DNA of 32,874 nt, taken from Streptomyces fulvoviolaceus (GTDB lineage: Bacteria > Actinomycetota > Actinomycetes > Streptomycetales > Streptomycetaceae). Position 1 is the stretch's first letter; every line of letters starts with the position of its first letter. This document shows, in pieces, positions 25,389 through 32,147 of this stretch. A model generated the notes under the pieces. It was not told where the DNA came from and did no database searches. It saw nothing but the letters and a program-made list of their open reading frames with translations. The DNA is taken from NCBI RefSeq assembly GCF_000718165.1, contig NZ_JOEY01000078.1, positions 1 through 32,874 of the forward strand. Direction: 5' to 3'. The position numbers were made by a program, and so were the translations under genes.

Positions 25389-26191
25389 GGCAGCAGCCAA
25401 TCGACGGGGCGCTGATCGGCCAGCCGGATCGAACCCGAGGCCACGGTCATGGAGGTGAGCGCGAACGGCGGCCCGTCCGCGGACGACCATTTGTAACCGC
25501 TCTTCGTGCCGGACGACTTGTCCAGCTTCACCAGTACGGCGACCGGCCGACCGTCCTTGGTGAACTGCTCACCCAGCTGGCTGTCCCCGAGGAACGCCGC
25601 GATCTGCTGCGCGGACTGGGCCGAGCGGTCCACCGACTTCACATGGCCGCGCAGCACGCCGTACTCCTGGGTGGGCACCGACGAGACGGTCAGATCCACG
25701 GAGGCGTTCGCCGGAATGGAGGCGGCGTTCTCGGCGGGCACGTACACGGTGGCGTACAGCGGATCGGAGGCCTTGGCGACCTTCTCCACGGCGGCGACGT
25801 TCGCGCCGGTCGAGATGATCTGCCCGATGGTGGCGGCGAGCGCGGTGATCCGGCCCGCGGCGACCGTGCGGACCACGGTGTCACCCTGTGCCGTACGGAC
25901 CTTCAGAACAGGGGAGTTGGCCGGCAGCCGCTGACCCTCTTCGGCGATGACCTGCGTGACCTGGCCCGCCACGGGGCTCTGCAGGATGTAACTGCCCTCC
26001 CCGTGCGTGAGGATGGCGGGCGCGCTCACCGTGGAGGCCACCGAACCGGTCACCGCCCACACGGAGGCGGCGGCCATCACGACCACCGTCACGGACAGCA
26101 CGAGCCAGCCCTGGGGGCGGGCGAAACGTACCGGAAGGTCGAGCTCCTCCGGCGACTGGAGCTTGGCGAGGGCCTGTTGGCGGAACTGCAC
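25385..26191 (-). CDS. HlyD-like membrane-fusion/secretion adaptor of the NHLM export system
   Basis: A 268-residue adaptor: short cytoplasmic N terminus, one membrane anchor (about 31-52, GWLVLSVTVVVMAAASVWAV), a lipoyl-like half-motif (GSYILQSPVAGQVTQVIAEEGQ) and a beta-barrel domain. It bridges peptide and ABC exporter at the outer face of the membrane (TIGR03794-like). GTG 26191 is chosen because GAGGGAAAG lies about 6 bases upstream; the alternative GTG 26206 would begin at this very ribosome site. It is separated from the precursor gene by 141 bases that hold two hairpins, and overlaps the next gene as GTGA. Confidence 0.85.
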   Translation of the reverse strand: MQFRQQALAKLQSPEELDLPVRFARPQGWLVLSVTVVVMAAASVWAVTGSVASTVSAPAILTHGEGSYILQSPVAGQVTQVIAEEGQRLPANSPVLKVRTAQGDTVVRTVAAGRITALAATIGQIISTGANVAAVEKVAKASDPLYATVYVPAENAASIPANASVDLTVSSVPTQEYGVLRGHVKSVDRSAQSAQQIAAFLGDSQLGEQFTKDGRPVAVLVKLDKSSGTKSGYKWSSADGPPFALTSMTVASGSIRLADQRPVDWLLP

Positions 26192-26223
26192 GGAACTTTC
26201 CCTCACCTGCGGAAGAGAGAGGA

Positions 26224-26241
26224 CCGGCTGCTGCGAGCCGG
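26224..26241 (-). promoter_or_regulatory. Small hairpin in front of the adaptor gene
   Basis: CCGGCT (26224-26229) pairs with AGCCGG (26236-26241), loop of 6, about 33 bases before the adaptor start. It may tune message stability or translation of the export genes. Confidence 0.35.
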
Positions 26242-26263
26242 TTGAATTACGGCAACCGAAAGC

Positions 26264-26288
26264 CCCGGAGCCGGGATACGGCTCCGGG
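26264..26288 (-). terminator. Intercistronic hairpin (attenuator) between peptide precursor and export genes
   Basis: Perfect 10-bp stem CCCGGAGCCG/CGGCTCCGGG with a 5-base loop, 44 bases after the precursor stop codon. On the transcribed strand it is followed by GCTTTC. It is well placed to end most transcripts after the precursor, giving more peptide than exporter, with partial read-through into the exporter genes. Confidence 0.7.
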
Positions 26289-26297
26289 ACTCGGAGA

Positions 26298-26334
26298 TCA
26301 CAAGATATGCGATCGGGTCACAAGTGGTGCGATC
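26298..26334. repeat. Two direct repeats at the precursor stop codon
   Basis: TCACAAGATATGCGATC (26298-26314) and TCACAAGTGGTGCGATC (26318-26334) agree at 14 of 17 positions with a 20-base period. The second overlaps the stop codon of the precursor gene. Function unknown. Confidence 0.55.
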
Positions 26335-26548
26335 AGAGACCGGCGACCAGGTTGGTGACCGGGGCGGTGCTCAGGCCGGTGACGCCCTCGACCGTGCCGA
26401 CGGCGGTGTTCACCAGGCCGGAAACCGGGGCGATGCCGTCCACCAGGCCGGTGACGGTGCCGAGGGCGTTGAGGGCAAGGCCGCCGGAGACGTTGTCGAG
26501 CTCGGCGTCCGAGATCTCAACGGTCTCAACCTGGGGGGTGGAGTTCAT
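26333..26548 (-). CDS. Double-glycine leader peptide precursor exported by the NHLM system
   Basis: A 71-residue precursor. Residues 1-23 form a classical GG leader (MNSTPQVETVEISDAELDNV then SGG): acidic, with the L-x-x-[VI]-x-GG pattern that C39 peptidases recognise. The predicted 48-residue product begins LALNALGTV. It has no Cys, Lys, Arg or His, only one Asp and one Glu, and is rich in Gly, Val, Leu, Thr and Ala. It contains two similar halves (A-[LV]-G-T-V-x-G ... APV-x-x-LV at core residues 5-23 and 26-45). ATG 26548 has AAGGGAAG 8 bases upstream; ATG 26566 has no ribosome site. It is the first gene of the operon. It could be an unmodified bacteriocin, a signal or a surface-active/assembling peptide. 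No tailoring enzyme is encoded nearby. Confidence 0.85.
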   Translation of the reverse strand: MNSTPQVETVEISDAELDNVSGGLALNALGTVTGLVDGIAPVSGLVNTAVGTVEGVTGLSTAPVTNLVAGL

Positions 26549-26580
26549 GATGGAACTTCCCTTCATATGGATATCTCACA

Positions 26581-26598
26581 AGGGGGGAGCGGCCCCCT
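26581..26598 (-). promoter_or_regulatory. Hairpin in the precursor leader region
   Basis: AGGGGG (26581-26586) pairs with CCCCCT (26593-26598), loop of 6, about 33 bases upstream of the precursor start codon. A further pair ACCGCAGG (26621-26628) with CCTGCGGT (26665-26672) lies behind it, so the 5' leader is likely structured. Confidence 0.4.
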
Positions 26599-27001
26599 CT
26601 GGGGACAGATGACGGCCGCGACCGCAGGCGCCGGGCGCCCGTTTCCGAAAAGCCCTTCGCGGCCCCTGCGGTGCGATGGATCAAAGCACGCGGCGGGGTC
26701 GGGCTTCCAATCAACCACCTGTCTCACCAGGGCACTTGCGTCACATAGACGCCCATCCGTGCAGGCGCACGCACGGCTTCGTGGCGACTTCTTCACATGG
26801 GACGCGGCATCGGCTCAACCGGGCCCTTGCTGTCGCATGGGCGAATCCGACACTCCGCTCCAATGGCGTGCCGGGCGCTCCCCGCTTGTGCAGAACCTTC
26901 CGGTTCGGTGACTTGGTTGGGTATTCGATGTGCAGATTCCCTGAAGGGAGGATTCCGATCGGAGTCCACAACAGACCGTCGTTGACCGGTTGCCGACCGT
27001 G
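26599..27001. other. Intergenic control region upstream of the peptide operon
   Basis: About 400 bases with no credible gene: small frames here have no ribosome sites, no GG-leader and poor third-position GC. It must hold the promoter of the precursor operon (minus strand) and the 3' end of the thioesterase transcript. I could not identify a convincing -35/-10 pair. GC content is lower than in the flanking genes. Confidence 0.4.
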
Positions 27002-27415
27002 TCAGCCCAGGAGTGCGTACACCGTGCTCGCGTGCGCGGCGATCTCGCCCGACCCCTCGGCGGTCATCGTGATGTCGGCGAACGCCATCCGGCGTCCCAG
27101 CTTGGTGACGACCGCTTCGATCAGGACATCCGAACCGGTCACCGCACGCTGGAAGGTCGTGGACTGCTGCACCGTGGTCATCGGTCCGTAGGTACCCCGG
27201 GCCGCCGACACGGCGATCACGGTCGCGGTGTCGGCGGCGGCCATCAGCGCCTGTCCCGATAGCGCGCCACCCTCCCGGGCCAGCCCCTGTGACCAGGGCA
27301 TGCGCAGGATCGCGCGGTCTTCTCCCAGGGCCTCGACCGACAGGCCGAGGACGAGAACCCAAGGGGCGAAGTTGTCGGCGAGGATCTTGTCGGCTTCGGC
27401 GGTGGTCATCGTCAT
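27002..27415 (-). CDS. PaaI-type hotdog-fold thioesterase
   Basis: A 137-residue acyl-CoA thioesterase-like protein of the PaaI/DUF4442-like hotdog family. The long central helix begins REGGALSGQALMAAADTATVIAV, where family members carry a catalytic Asp/Glu next to the Gly turn; the strands TTVQQSTTFQRAV and ADITMTAEGSGEIAAHAS are typical. ATG 27415 is used; ATG 27409 in the same frame is an equal alternative, since neither has a strong ribosome site. It is divergent from the protease gene. Substrate unknown, with removal of CoA from an acyl or aryl thioester likely. Confidence 0.88.
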   Translation of the reverse strand: MTMTTAEADKILADNFAPWVLVLGLSVEALGEDRAILRMPWSQGLAREGGALSGQALMAAADTATVIAVSAARGTYGPMTTVQQSTTFQRAVTGSDVLIEAVVTKLGRRMAFADITMTAEGSGEIAAHASTVYALLG

Positions 27416-27600
27416 ATGGGGGATTGTTCCCGGCACGGGCCCACCCTGCGCGTGCTGTGGCCGATTCGGTGTTCCAAGGGGGGCGCACGGAAACGGAATT
27501 GAACGCCCCGTGCGCACCGTGCGTACCCACTGCCATCCAGGCGCCCCGAACAACTGCCACACGGCGGTACAGACTCCGGTCCCCCAGGAGGTCGAGAAGT

Positions 27601-28890
27601 TTGAGTCACAAGCGAATTCCGAAGCGCAAGGCCGCACTTGCGGCAGGCAGTGTGGTGGCACTCGGAGCGGCAGCCATTCTGCTGCCGAACGCCAACGCGT
27701 CCCAGGACAGCGGTTCCAACGACGCCGCGGCCGCGCCCAGGACCCTGAAGGCGGACGACGCCTCGGATCTCGCCTCGCAACTCGCCGAGCTGCTGGGCGA
27801 CGCGTTCGCCGGTTCCTACTACGACGCCGACAGCCAGCAGCTGGTCGTCAACGTCATATCGGGCGACAACAACAATGTGATCGTCCAGGCGAAGAAGGCG
27901 GGCGCCGCCGTCCGCGAGGTCGACAACAGCCTCACCGAACTGGCCGCGGGCGCACAGACCCTGAAGGCCGAGGCGACCATCCCCGGCACCGCGTGGGCCG
28001 TCGACCCCCGGACGAACAAGATCCTGGTCACCGCCGACAGCACCGTCACCGGCGAGAACTGGAACACCATCGAGTCGACCGTCGAGAGCCTCGGCTCGGA
28101 CATGGCGACCATCAAGAAGTCGGCCGGCACCTTCAAGACCTTCGTGTCCGGCGGTGACGCCATCTTCGGCGGCGGCGCGCGCTGCTCGCTCGGCTTCAAC
28201 GTCCAGGCGGAGGACGGCTCCCCGGCCTTCCTGACCGCCGGCCACTGCGGTGTCGCGGCCGACGCGTGGGCGGACGCCGAGGACGGCGAGCCGATCGCCA
28301 CCGTCGACCAGGCCACCTTCCCCGGCGACGGCGACTTCGCGCTCGTCAAGTACGACGACCCCGCGACCGTGGCCGCGAGCGAGGTCAACGTCGGCGGCGG
28401 ACAGACCGTCGCGATCAGCCAGGCCGCGGACGCCGAGGTCGGCCTCCAGGTCTTCCGGATGGGCAGCACCACCGGCCTCAACGACGGCCAGGTCCTCGGA
28501 CTCGACGCCACCGTGAACTACCCCGAGGGCACGGTCACCGGCCTCATCCAGACCGACGTCTGCGCCGAGCCCGGCGACAGCGGCGGCTCGCTGTTCACCC
28601 AGGACGGCCTGGCGGTCGGCCTGACCTCCGGCGGCAGCGGCGACTGCACCGTCGGCGGTGAGACCTTCTTCCAGCCGGTCACCACCGCCCTGGCGGCGGT
28701 CGGCGCCACGCTCGGCGCGGGCGACGCGGCAGGCGGTGAAGAGGCAGGCGCCGGTGAAGAGGCCGGCGGCGACGCGGTCGGCGGCGAAGAGGTCGGTGGC
28801 GAGGAGGCCGGCGCCGGCGAGGAGGTCGGTACCGGTGAGGAGACGGGTACCGGCACGGAGGACGAAAGCGGTCTGACACAGACCAACTGA
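27601..28890 (+). CDS. Secreted alpha-lytic/streptogrisin-type S1 serine protease with acidic Gly-Glu tail
   Basis: A 429-residue pre-pro-protease. Signal peptide about 1-33 (KRKAALAAGSVVALGAAAIL ... NAS), inhibitory and folding pro-region about 40-182, mature protease from about 184 (GGDAIFGGGARC). The triad is H215 (TAGHCG), D245 (GDGDFALV) and S327 (PGDSGGS); substrate-pocket region GLTSGGSGDC. The last 55 residues are a low-complexity tail of GGEEAGAGEE-type repeats with about 15 acidic residues and no basic ones, ending GLTQTN. Related streptogrisins end at the catalytic domain or carry a neutral linker plus a chitin-binding domain; this tail has no final domain. Start TTG 27601 is supported by AGGAGGT 8 bases upstream; longer in-frame versions run through the divergent promoter region. 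Confidence 0.92.
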   Translation: MSHKRIPKRKAALAAGSVVALGAAAILLPNANASQDSGSNDAAAAPRTLKADDASDLASQLAELLGDAFAGSYYDADSQQLVVNVISGDNNNVIVQAKKAGAAVREVDNSLTELAAGAQTLKAEATIPGTAWAVDPRTNKILVTADSTVTGENWNTIESTVESLGSDMATIKKSAGTFKTFVSGGDAIFGGGARCSLGFNVQAEDGSPAFLTAGHCGVAADAWADAEDGEPIATVDQATFPGDGDFALVKYDDPATVAASEVNVGGGQTVAISQAADAEVGLQVFRMGSTTGLNDGQVLGLDATVNYPEGTVTGLIQTDVCAEPGDSGGSLFTQDGLAVGLTSGGSGDCTVGGETFFQPVTTALAAVGATLGAGDAAGGEEAGAGEEAGGDAVGGEEVGGEEAGAGEEVGTGEETGTGTEDESGLTQTN

Positions 28891-28901
28891 TCCGGCCGCC
28901 T

Positions 28902-28934
28902 CGGCAGCGGTTCGCCCCCACTGATCCGCTGCCG
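28902..28934 (+). terminator. Hairpin terminator after the protease gene
   Basis: Perfect 9-bp stem CGGCAGCGG/CCGCTGCCG with a 15-base loop, 11 bases after the stop codon. Confidence 0.65.
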
Positions 28935-28990
28935 ACGCGGTCCACAACCACCGTCCGGCCCCACCCGCGGTTCCGGTCGGCGGTGCAAGC

Positions 28991-29020
28991 GGTCCGGCCC
29001 TCCGGCGGGAGGGCCGGACC
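28991..29020. terminator. Strong bidirectional terminator between convergent genes
   Basis: Perfect 13-bp stem GGTCCGGCCCTCC/GGAGGGCCGGACC with a GGCG loop. It lies between the protease (ends 28890) and the convergent phosphatase (ends 29030) and can serve both. Confidence 0.85.
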
Positions 29021-29029
29021 ACACCGCTG

Positions 29030-31174
29030 TCAGCCGTCCGTCCGGGCCCGGAGCAACAGCACCGCCACGTCGTCGATCCGCTCCTGGGCGGCCGCACTGC
29101 TGCGGACCAGGGCATCGGCCAGCTCGTCCAGCGGCAGGTCCCCGGCCTCGGTGAGCCGCTGCCCGAGAGCGGCGAGCGCGTCCTCGATGTCGACGCCCGG
29201 CGACTCGATCAGCCCGTCGGTGTAGAGGGCGAGGACGCAGCCGGGCGTGAGCTCCACCTCGGTCGTCGGATAGGTGGCCGAGCCGTCGATGCCGAGCAGC
29301 GGACCGCCGGCCAGATCAAGGACGCGCACCTGCCCGTCCGGACGTCTCAGCAGCGGCGGCGGATGCCCCGCCCGGGCCATCACGGCCCGCCCACGCTCCG
29401 GATCCAGCCGTAGATACAGACAACTGGCGAACAACTCGGCGCCGAGGTCGATCAGCAGCCGGTTGGTGCTGCGCATGACCTCCTCCGGGGCCTGGCCCAC
29501 CGTCGTGTACGCCCGCACCGCGGTCCGGATCTGCCCCATCAGCCCGGCCGCGGTCACGTTGTGCCCCTGCACGTCCCCGATCACGGCGGCCGCGAGACCC
29601 CGCGTCGGCACCAGGTCGTAGAAGTCGCCGCCGATGTCCATGCCCTGCGTCGCCGGCAGATAGCGGGCGGCCGCCTCGATACCGGGCAGTGTCGGCAGCG
29701 AGTGCGGCAGCAGGGCCTGCTGCAGCCCGTGCGCCAACTGGTGCTTGGCGTCGTACAGAACGGCCCGCTCCAGTGCCTGGGCGATCAGCCCGCCCAGACT
29801 CGTCAGCACCGCCCGCTCGTCCGCGGGGAAGGGATGGGTGTCGGCGTAGGCGAGCACACAGGTGCCCACCGGACGTCCGGAGGCGATCAGCGGCAGATAG
29901 GCCCAGGCCGCGAAGCCGTCCGGGGTCGAGTGCCGCACCGGATACAGGCGCTCCAACTGCTCCCGGGAGTCGAAGAAGGCGGGCACCCCGCTGCTGAGGA
30001 CGTGCGCCCCCGGCGTCTGCTCGGCCAGCGGCAGCCCGTCGAACCGTTCCACGACATGCGGGTCCGCGTACCCGCGATGCCCCAGCACGTGCAGCCGGCC
30101 GGCCCGGGATCCGAGCAGGACCAGGGCCTGACTGCCCACGGCCGGGGCGATCTCGTCCGCGACCAGCTGCACCACGTCCTGCACGCTCACCGCCTCGGTG
30201 AGCGCACCGGCCAGGCTCAGCACCTGGGAGATCGTGACCAGACGGGAAGGGGAGTCGCCGGGCCGCGGTCCGGCCCGGTTCATCTCGGCGACGGCCCGGG
30301 CCCGGCTGACCCGCACGCTGAGGCCGGTCGTGCTCGGATACAGCCGGAACGACAGCCAGTCACCGGGCGGCCGCAGGGCCACGAACGACGTGGTCTGCTG
30401 GCTGAGCAGCGCGGCCCGGTAACGGTCCTCGTACACCGGGTCGTTGAGCCAGGGGACCGTCGCCCACAGCTGGGAGCCGAGCAACTGGGAGACCGGAGCG
30501 CCGATCAGCTCTGCCGCCGCCGCGTTGGCGAAGCTGACCCGCCCGTTCAGATCGAGCGAGCACAGCCCGTACGGCAGCCGCGCCACCATCCGCGCCGCCT
30601 CCACCGTGCCCAGCGTGCCGGCCACGCCGCCCATCGCGGGCGCGGCGAGCAGATCGGGCTCGGCGTACAACGGACGGCTCTCCTCGACCGCGCGCTTCAG
30701 CCGCACCGCGAGCCGCCCGCAGGCCGCGGTCAGGTGCTCCTGGTCCCGGTCCGACAGCTCCGGCGGATGCGAGCCGGGCCAGGTCACGAAGACCGCGCCG
30801 TACACGGTGGTCGGGGTGGCCACCGGCACCGCGGCCAGGGCGAAGGGGTACGGCAGCACGACCGCGATGCGCGGATAGCGGCGCGCCATGTCCTGCTCGC
30901 CGCCGACCCACACCAGCCGCCGCTCCCGCACCGCCTCCGCCACCGGGATCGGCGCGCTCAGCCCCACCCGCTCCCACGGCGCGGCGAACGCCCGGGGCAG
31001 CCCCGCCATCACCGCCATCTCCAGCACCGGCTCGTCGGCGGCCAGCAGATACACCGCGCCGGAATGGGCGTGGACCTCGTCCATCATCGACGCCAGAGCC
31101 AGGGAGAGCAGCGGACGCCCCACCCGCGTCCTGGCGGCCGCCGGTGCCTGTGCGGACGTCTGTCCGTCGGACAC
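29030..31174 (-). CDS. GAF-PAS-GAF-PP2C phosphatase (SpoIIE/RsbU type)
   Basis: A 714-residue cytoplasmic signalling protein. GAF domain (about 25-165), PAS domain (190-290, FANAAAAELIG), second GAF (330-480) and a PPM/SpoIIE phosphatase domain (500-712). Metal-binding acidic residues are visible in MDIGGDFYDLV, IGDVQGHN, ALYTDGLIESP and RIDDVAVLL. Such enzymes dephosphorylate STAS anti-anti-sigma proteins in response to a signal bound by the sensor domains, releasing a sigma factor. GTG 31174 has a GAGGAGG ribosome site 8 bases upstream; the frame stays open beyond it but without domain content. The STAS protein at 16.6-17.1 kb is a conceivable but unproven substrate. It is divergent from the LuxR-type regulator. 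Confidence 0.93.
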   Translation of the reverse strand: MSDGQTSAQAPAAARTRVGRPLLSLALASMMDEVHAHSGAVYLLAADEPVLEMAVMAGLPRAFAAPWERVGLSAPIPVAEAVRERRLVWVGGEQDMARRYPRIAVVLPYPFALAAVPVATPTTVYGAVFVTWPGSHPPELSDRDQEHLTAACGRLAVRLKRAVEESRPLYAEPDLLAAPAMGGVAGTLGTVEAARMVARLPYGLCSLDLNGRVSFANAAAAELIGAPVSQLLGSQLWATVPWLNDPVYEDRYRAALLSQQTTSFVALRPPGDWLSFRLYPSTTGLSVRVSRARAVAEMNRAGPRPGDSPSRLVTISQVLSLAGALTEAVSVQDVVQLVADEIAPAVGSQALVLLGSRAGRLHVLGHRGYADPHVVERFDGLPLAEQTPGAHVLSSGVPAFFDSREQLERLYPVRHSTPDGFAAWAYLPLIASGRPVGTCVLAYADTHPFPADERAVLTSLGGLIAQALERAVLYDAKHQLAHGLQQALLPHSLPTLPGIEAAARYLPATQGMDIGGDFYDLVPTRGLAAAVIGDVQGHNVTAAGLMGQIRTAVRAYTTVGQAPEEVMRSTNRLLIDLGAELFASCLYLRLDPERGRAVMARAGHPPPLLRRPDGQVRVLDLAGGPLLGIDGSATYPTTEVELTPGCVLALYTDGLIESPGVDIEDALAALGQRLTEAGDLPLDELADALVRSSAAAQERIDDVAVLLLRARTDG

Positions 31175-31538
31175 GCCGACCACCTCCTCGCACGGGCGCG
31201 TCCCGGAGGCGCCCCGTGCCGCTGTCGCACACCGGGCCCCAGGGATCAAATCTGCCCCCTGGCGGCTCGTCGCGCACGGCGAGCGGAGTGCGCGACGAGC
31301 GACGGCGCCGGCTCGCGCGCGGGCGCAGGAGTGCCCGCGCGGTGGCCCGCCGTGTACCCCCTCGGCTGCGGGCCATGCCCCCACAGTCGAAGCGCGCGGC
31401 GGTGTACGGGCGCCGTGCGTGCGCCCCCGCGCACCTTGATGGCCGGTTCTTCGCGCCCCGGAACGGTCCCGGGCGCGAACAATGGAGCACGTGCTCATCA
31501 CCCACGGAACAGACGTACGGCAGCTGAAGGGACGGGCA
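31175..31538. other. Divergent control region between phosphatase and LuxR-type regulator
   Basis: 364 bases without a gene. It holds a perfect 13-bp inverted repeat GCTCGTCGCGCAC (31265-31277) with GTGCGCGACGAGC (31288-31300), 10-base spacer, and a perfect 12-bp palindrome GAGCACGTGCTC (31485-31496), 42 bases before the regulator start. Either could be a regulator-binding site; no firm promoter elements were picked. Confidence 0.5.
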
Positions 31539-32147
31539 GTGATCCGGGTGTTATTGGTGCACGACGAGTGTCTGGTCAGATCGGTCCTGGCGGAGTGGCT
31601 GGGCCGGGAACCGGACCTCGGGGTGTTCGACGCCCCGTGGCACAGCGCGGCCAGCCGTCTGGGAACCGTGCGGCCGGACGTCTGCGCGGCTGACCTGGAG
31701 TGCTCGGACACCTACGGCATCCCGCCGCTGGGCGAGCTACGCGCGTACAGCCCGGACCTGGCGCCGCCACGGCTCCTCGTGCTGGCCAGTGCGAACAGGC
31801 CGGGGCTCCTGAAGCGCGCTGTCGAGGCGGGGGCCCTCGGTTACGTCGACAAGGAGGGCACACCGGAGAGCCTGGTGCGGGGGATCCGGTGCGTCGCCGA
31901 AGGGAAACGTTTCGTCGACGACTCGCTGGGCTTCGGCTTCCTCAAGGCCGCCGAGATGCCGCTGACCCGGCGGGAGCTGAGCGTGTTAACCCTCGCCGCC
32001 GAGGGGGCCTCCGTCGCGGAGATCGCCGGGAGCCTGCACCTGTCCCACGGGACCGTGCGCAACTACATGGCGGCCATCACCCGCAAGACCGGTGCCCGCA
32101 ACCGCATCGACGCGATCCGGATCTCGCAGGGCGAGGGCTGGCTGTGA
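31539..32147 (+). CDS. NarL/LuxR-type response regulator with two TTA codons
   Basis: A 202-residue regulator: receiver domain (about 1-120) and LuxR helix-turn-helix (about 140-200; LTRRELSVLTLAAEGASVAEIA, then LHLSHGTVRNYMAAI). The phosphate-accepting Asp is D52 (AADLE) and the conserved Lys is in GYVDKEG, but the usual acidic pair near the N terminus reads His-Asp (VHDE), so phosphorylation may be altered. GTG 31539 is chosen because GAAGGGA lies 6 bases upstream; ATG 31482 has no ribosome site. Codons 5 (31551-31553) and 150 (31986-31988) are TTA, so translation should require the bldA tRNA and be limited to late growth. No sensor kinase adjoins. Its 3' 162 bases overlap the antisense ABC gene. 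Confidence 0.9.
   Translation: MIRVLLVHDECLVRSVLAEWLGREPDLGVFDAPWHSAASRLGTVRPDVCAADLECSDTYGIPPLGELRAYSPDLAPPRLLVLASANRPGLLKRAVEAGALGYVDKEGTPESLVRGIRCVAEGKRFVDDSLGFGFLKAAEMPLTRRELSVLTLAAEGASVAEIAGSLHLSHGTVRNYMAAITRKTGARNRIDAIRISQGEGWL

Noticed and set aside
25389..25490. Upstream in-frame extension of the peptidase ABC exporter
   Set aside because: It lies inside the adaptor gene and shows no C39-family sequence; the GTGA overlap at 25385-25388 is the natural start.
20351..26548. Lanthipeptide cluster
   Set aside because: The precursor core has no cysteine and no LanM, LanB/C or LanKC-like gene is present in the window.
26741..26985. Small frames that could be a second secreted peptide
   Set aside because: No double-glycine leader, no ribosome site and poor codon bias on either strand.
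28740..28870. CRISPR-like or satellite repeat
   Set aside because: The repetition is the codon pattern of the Gly-Glu tail in frame with the protease; there are no unique spacers between constant repeats.
31265..31300. Inverted repeat as an attachment site or insertion-sequence end
   Set aside because: No transposase or integrase gene, no target duplication and no partner copy in the window.
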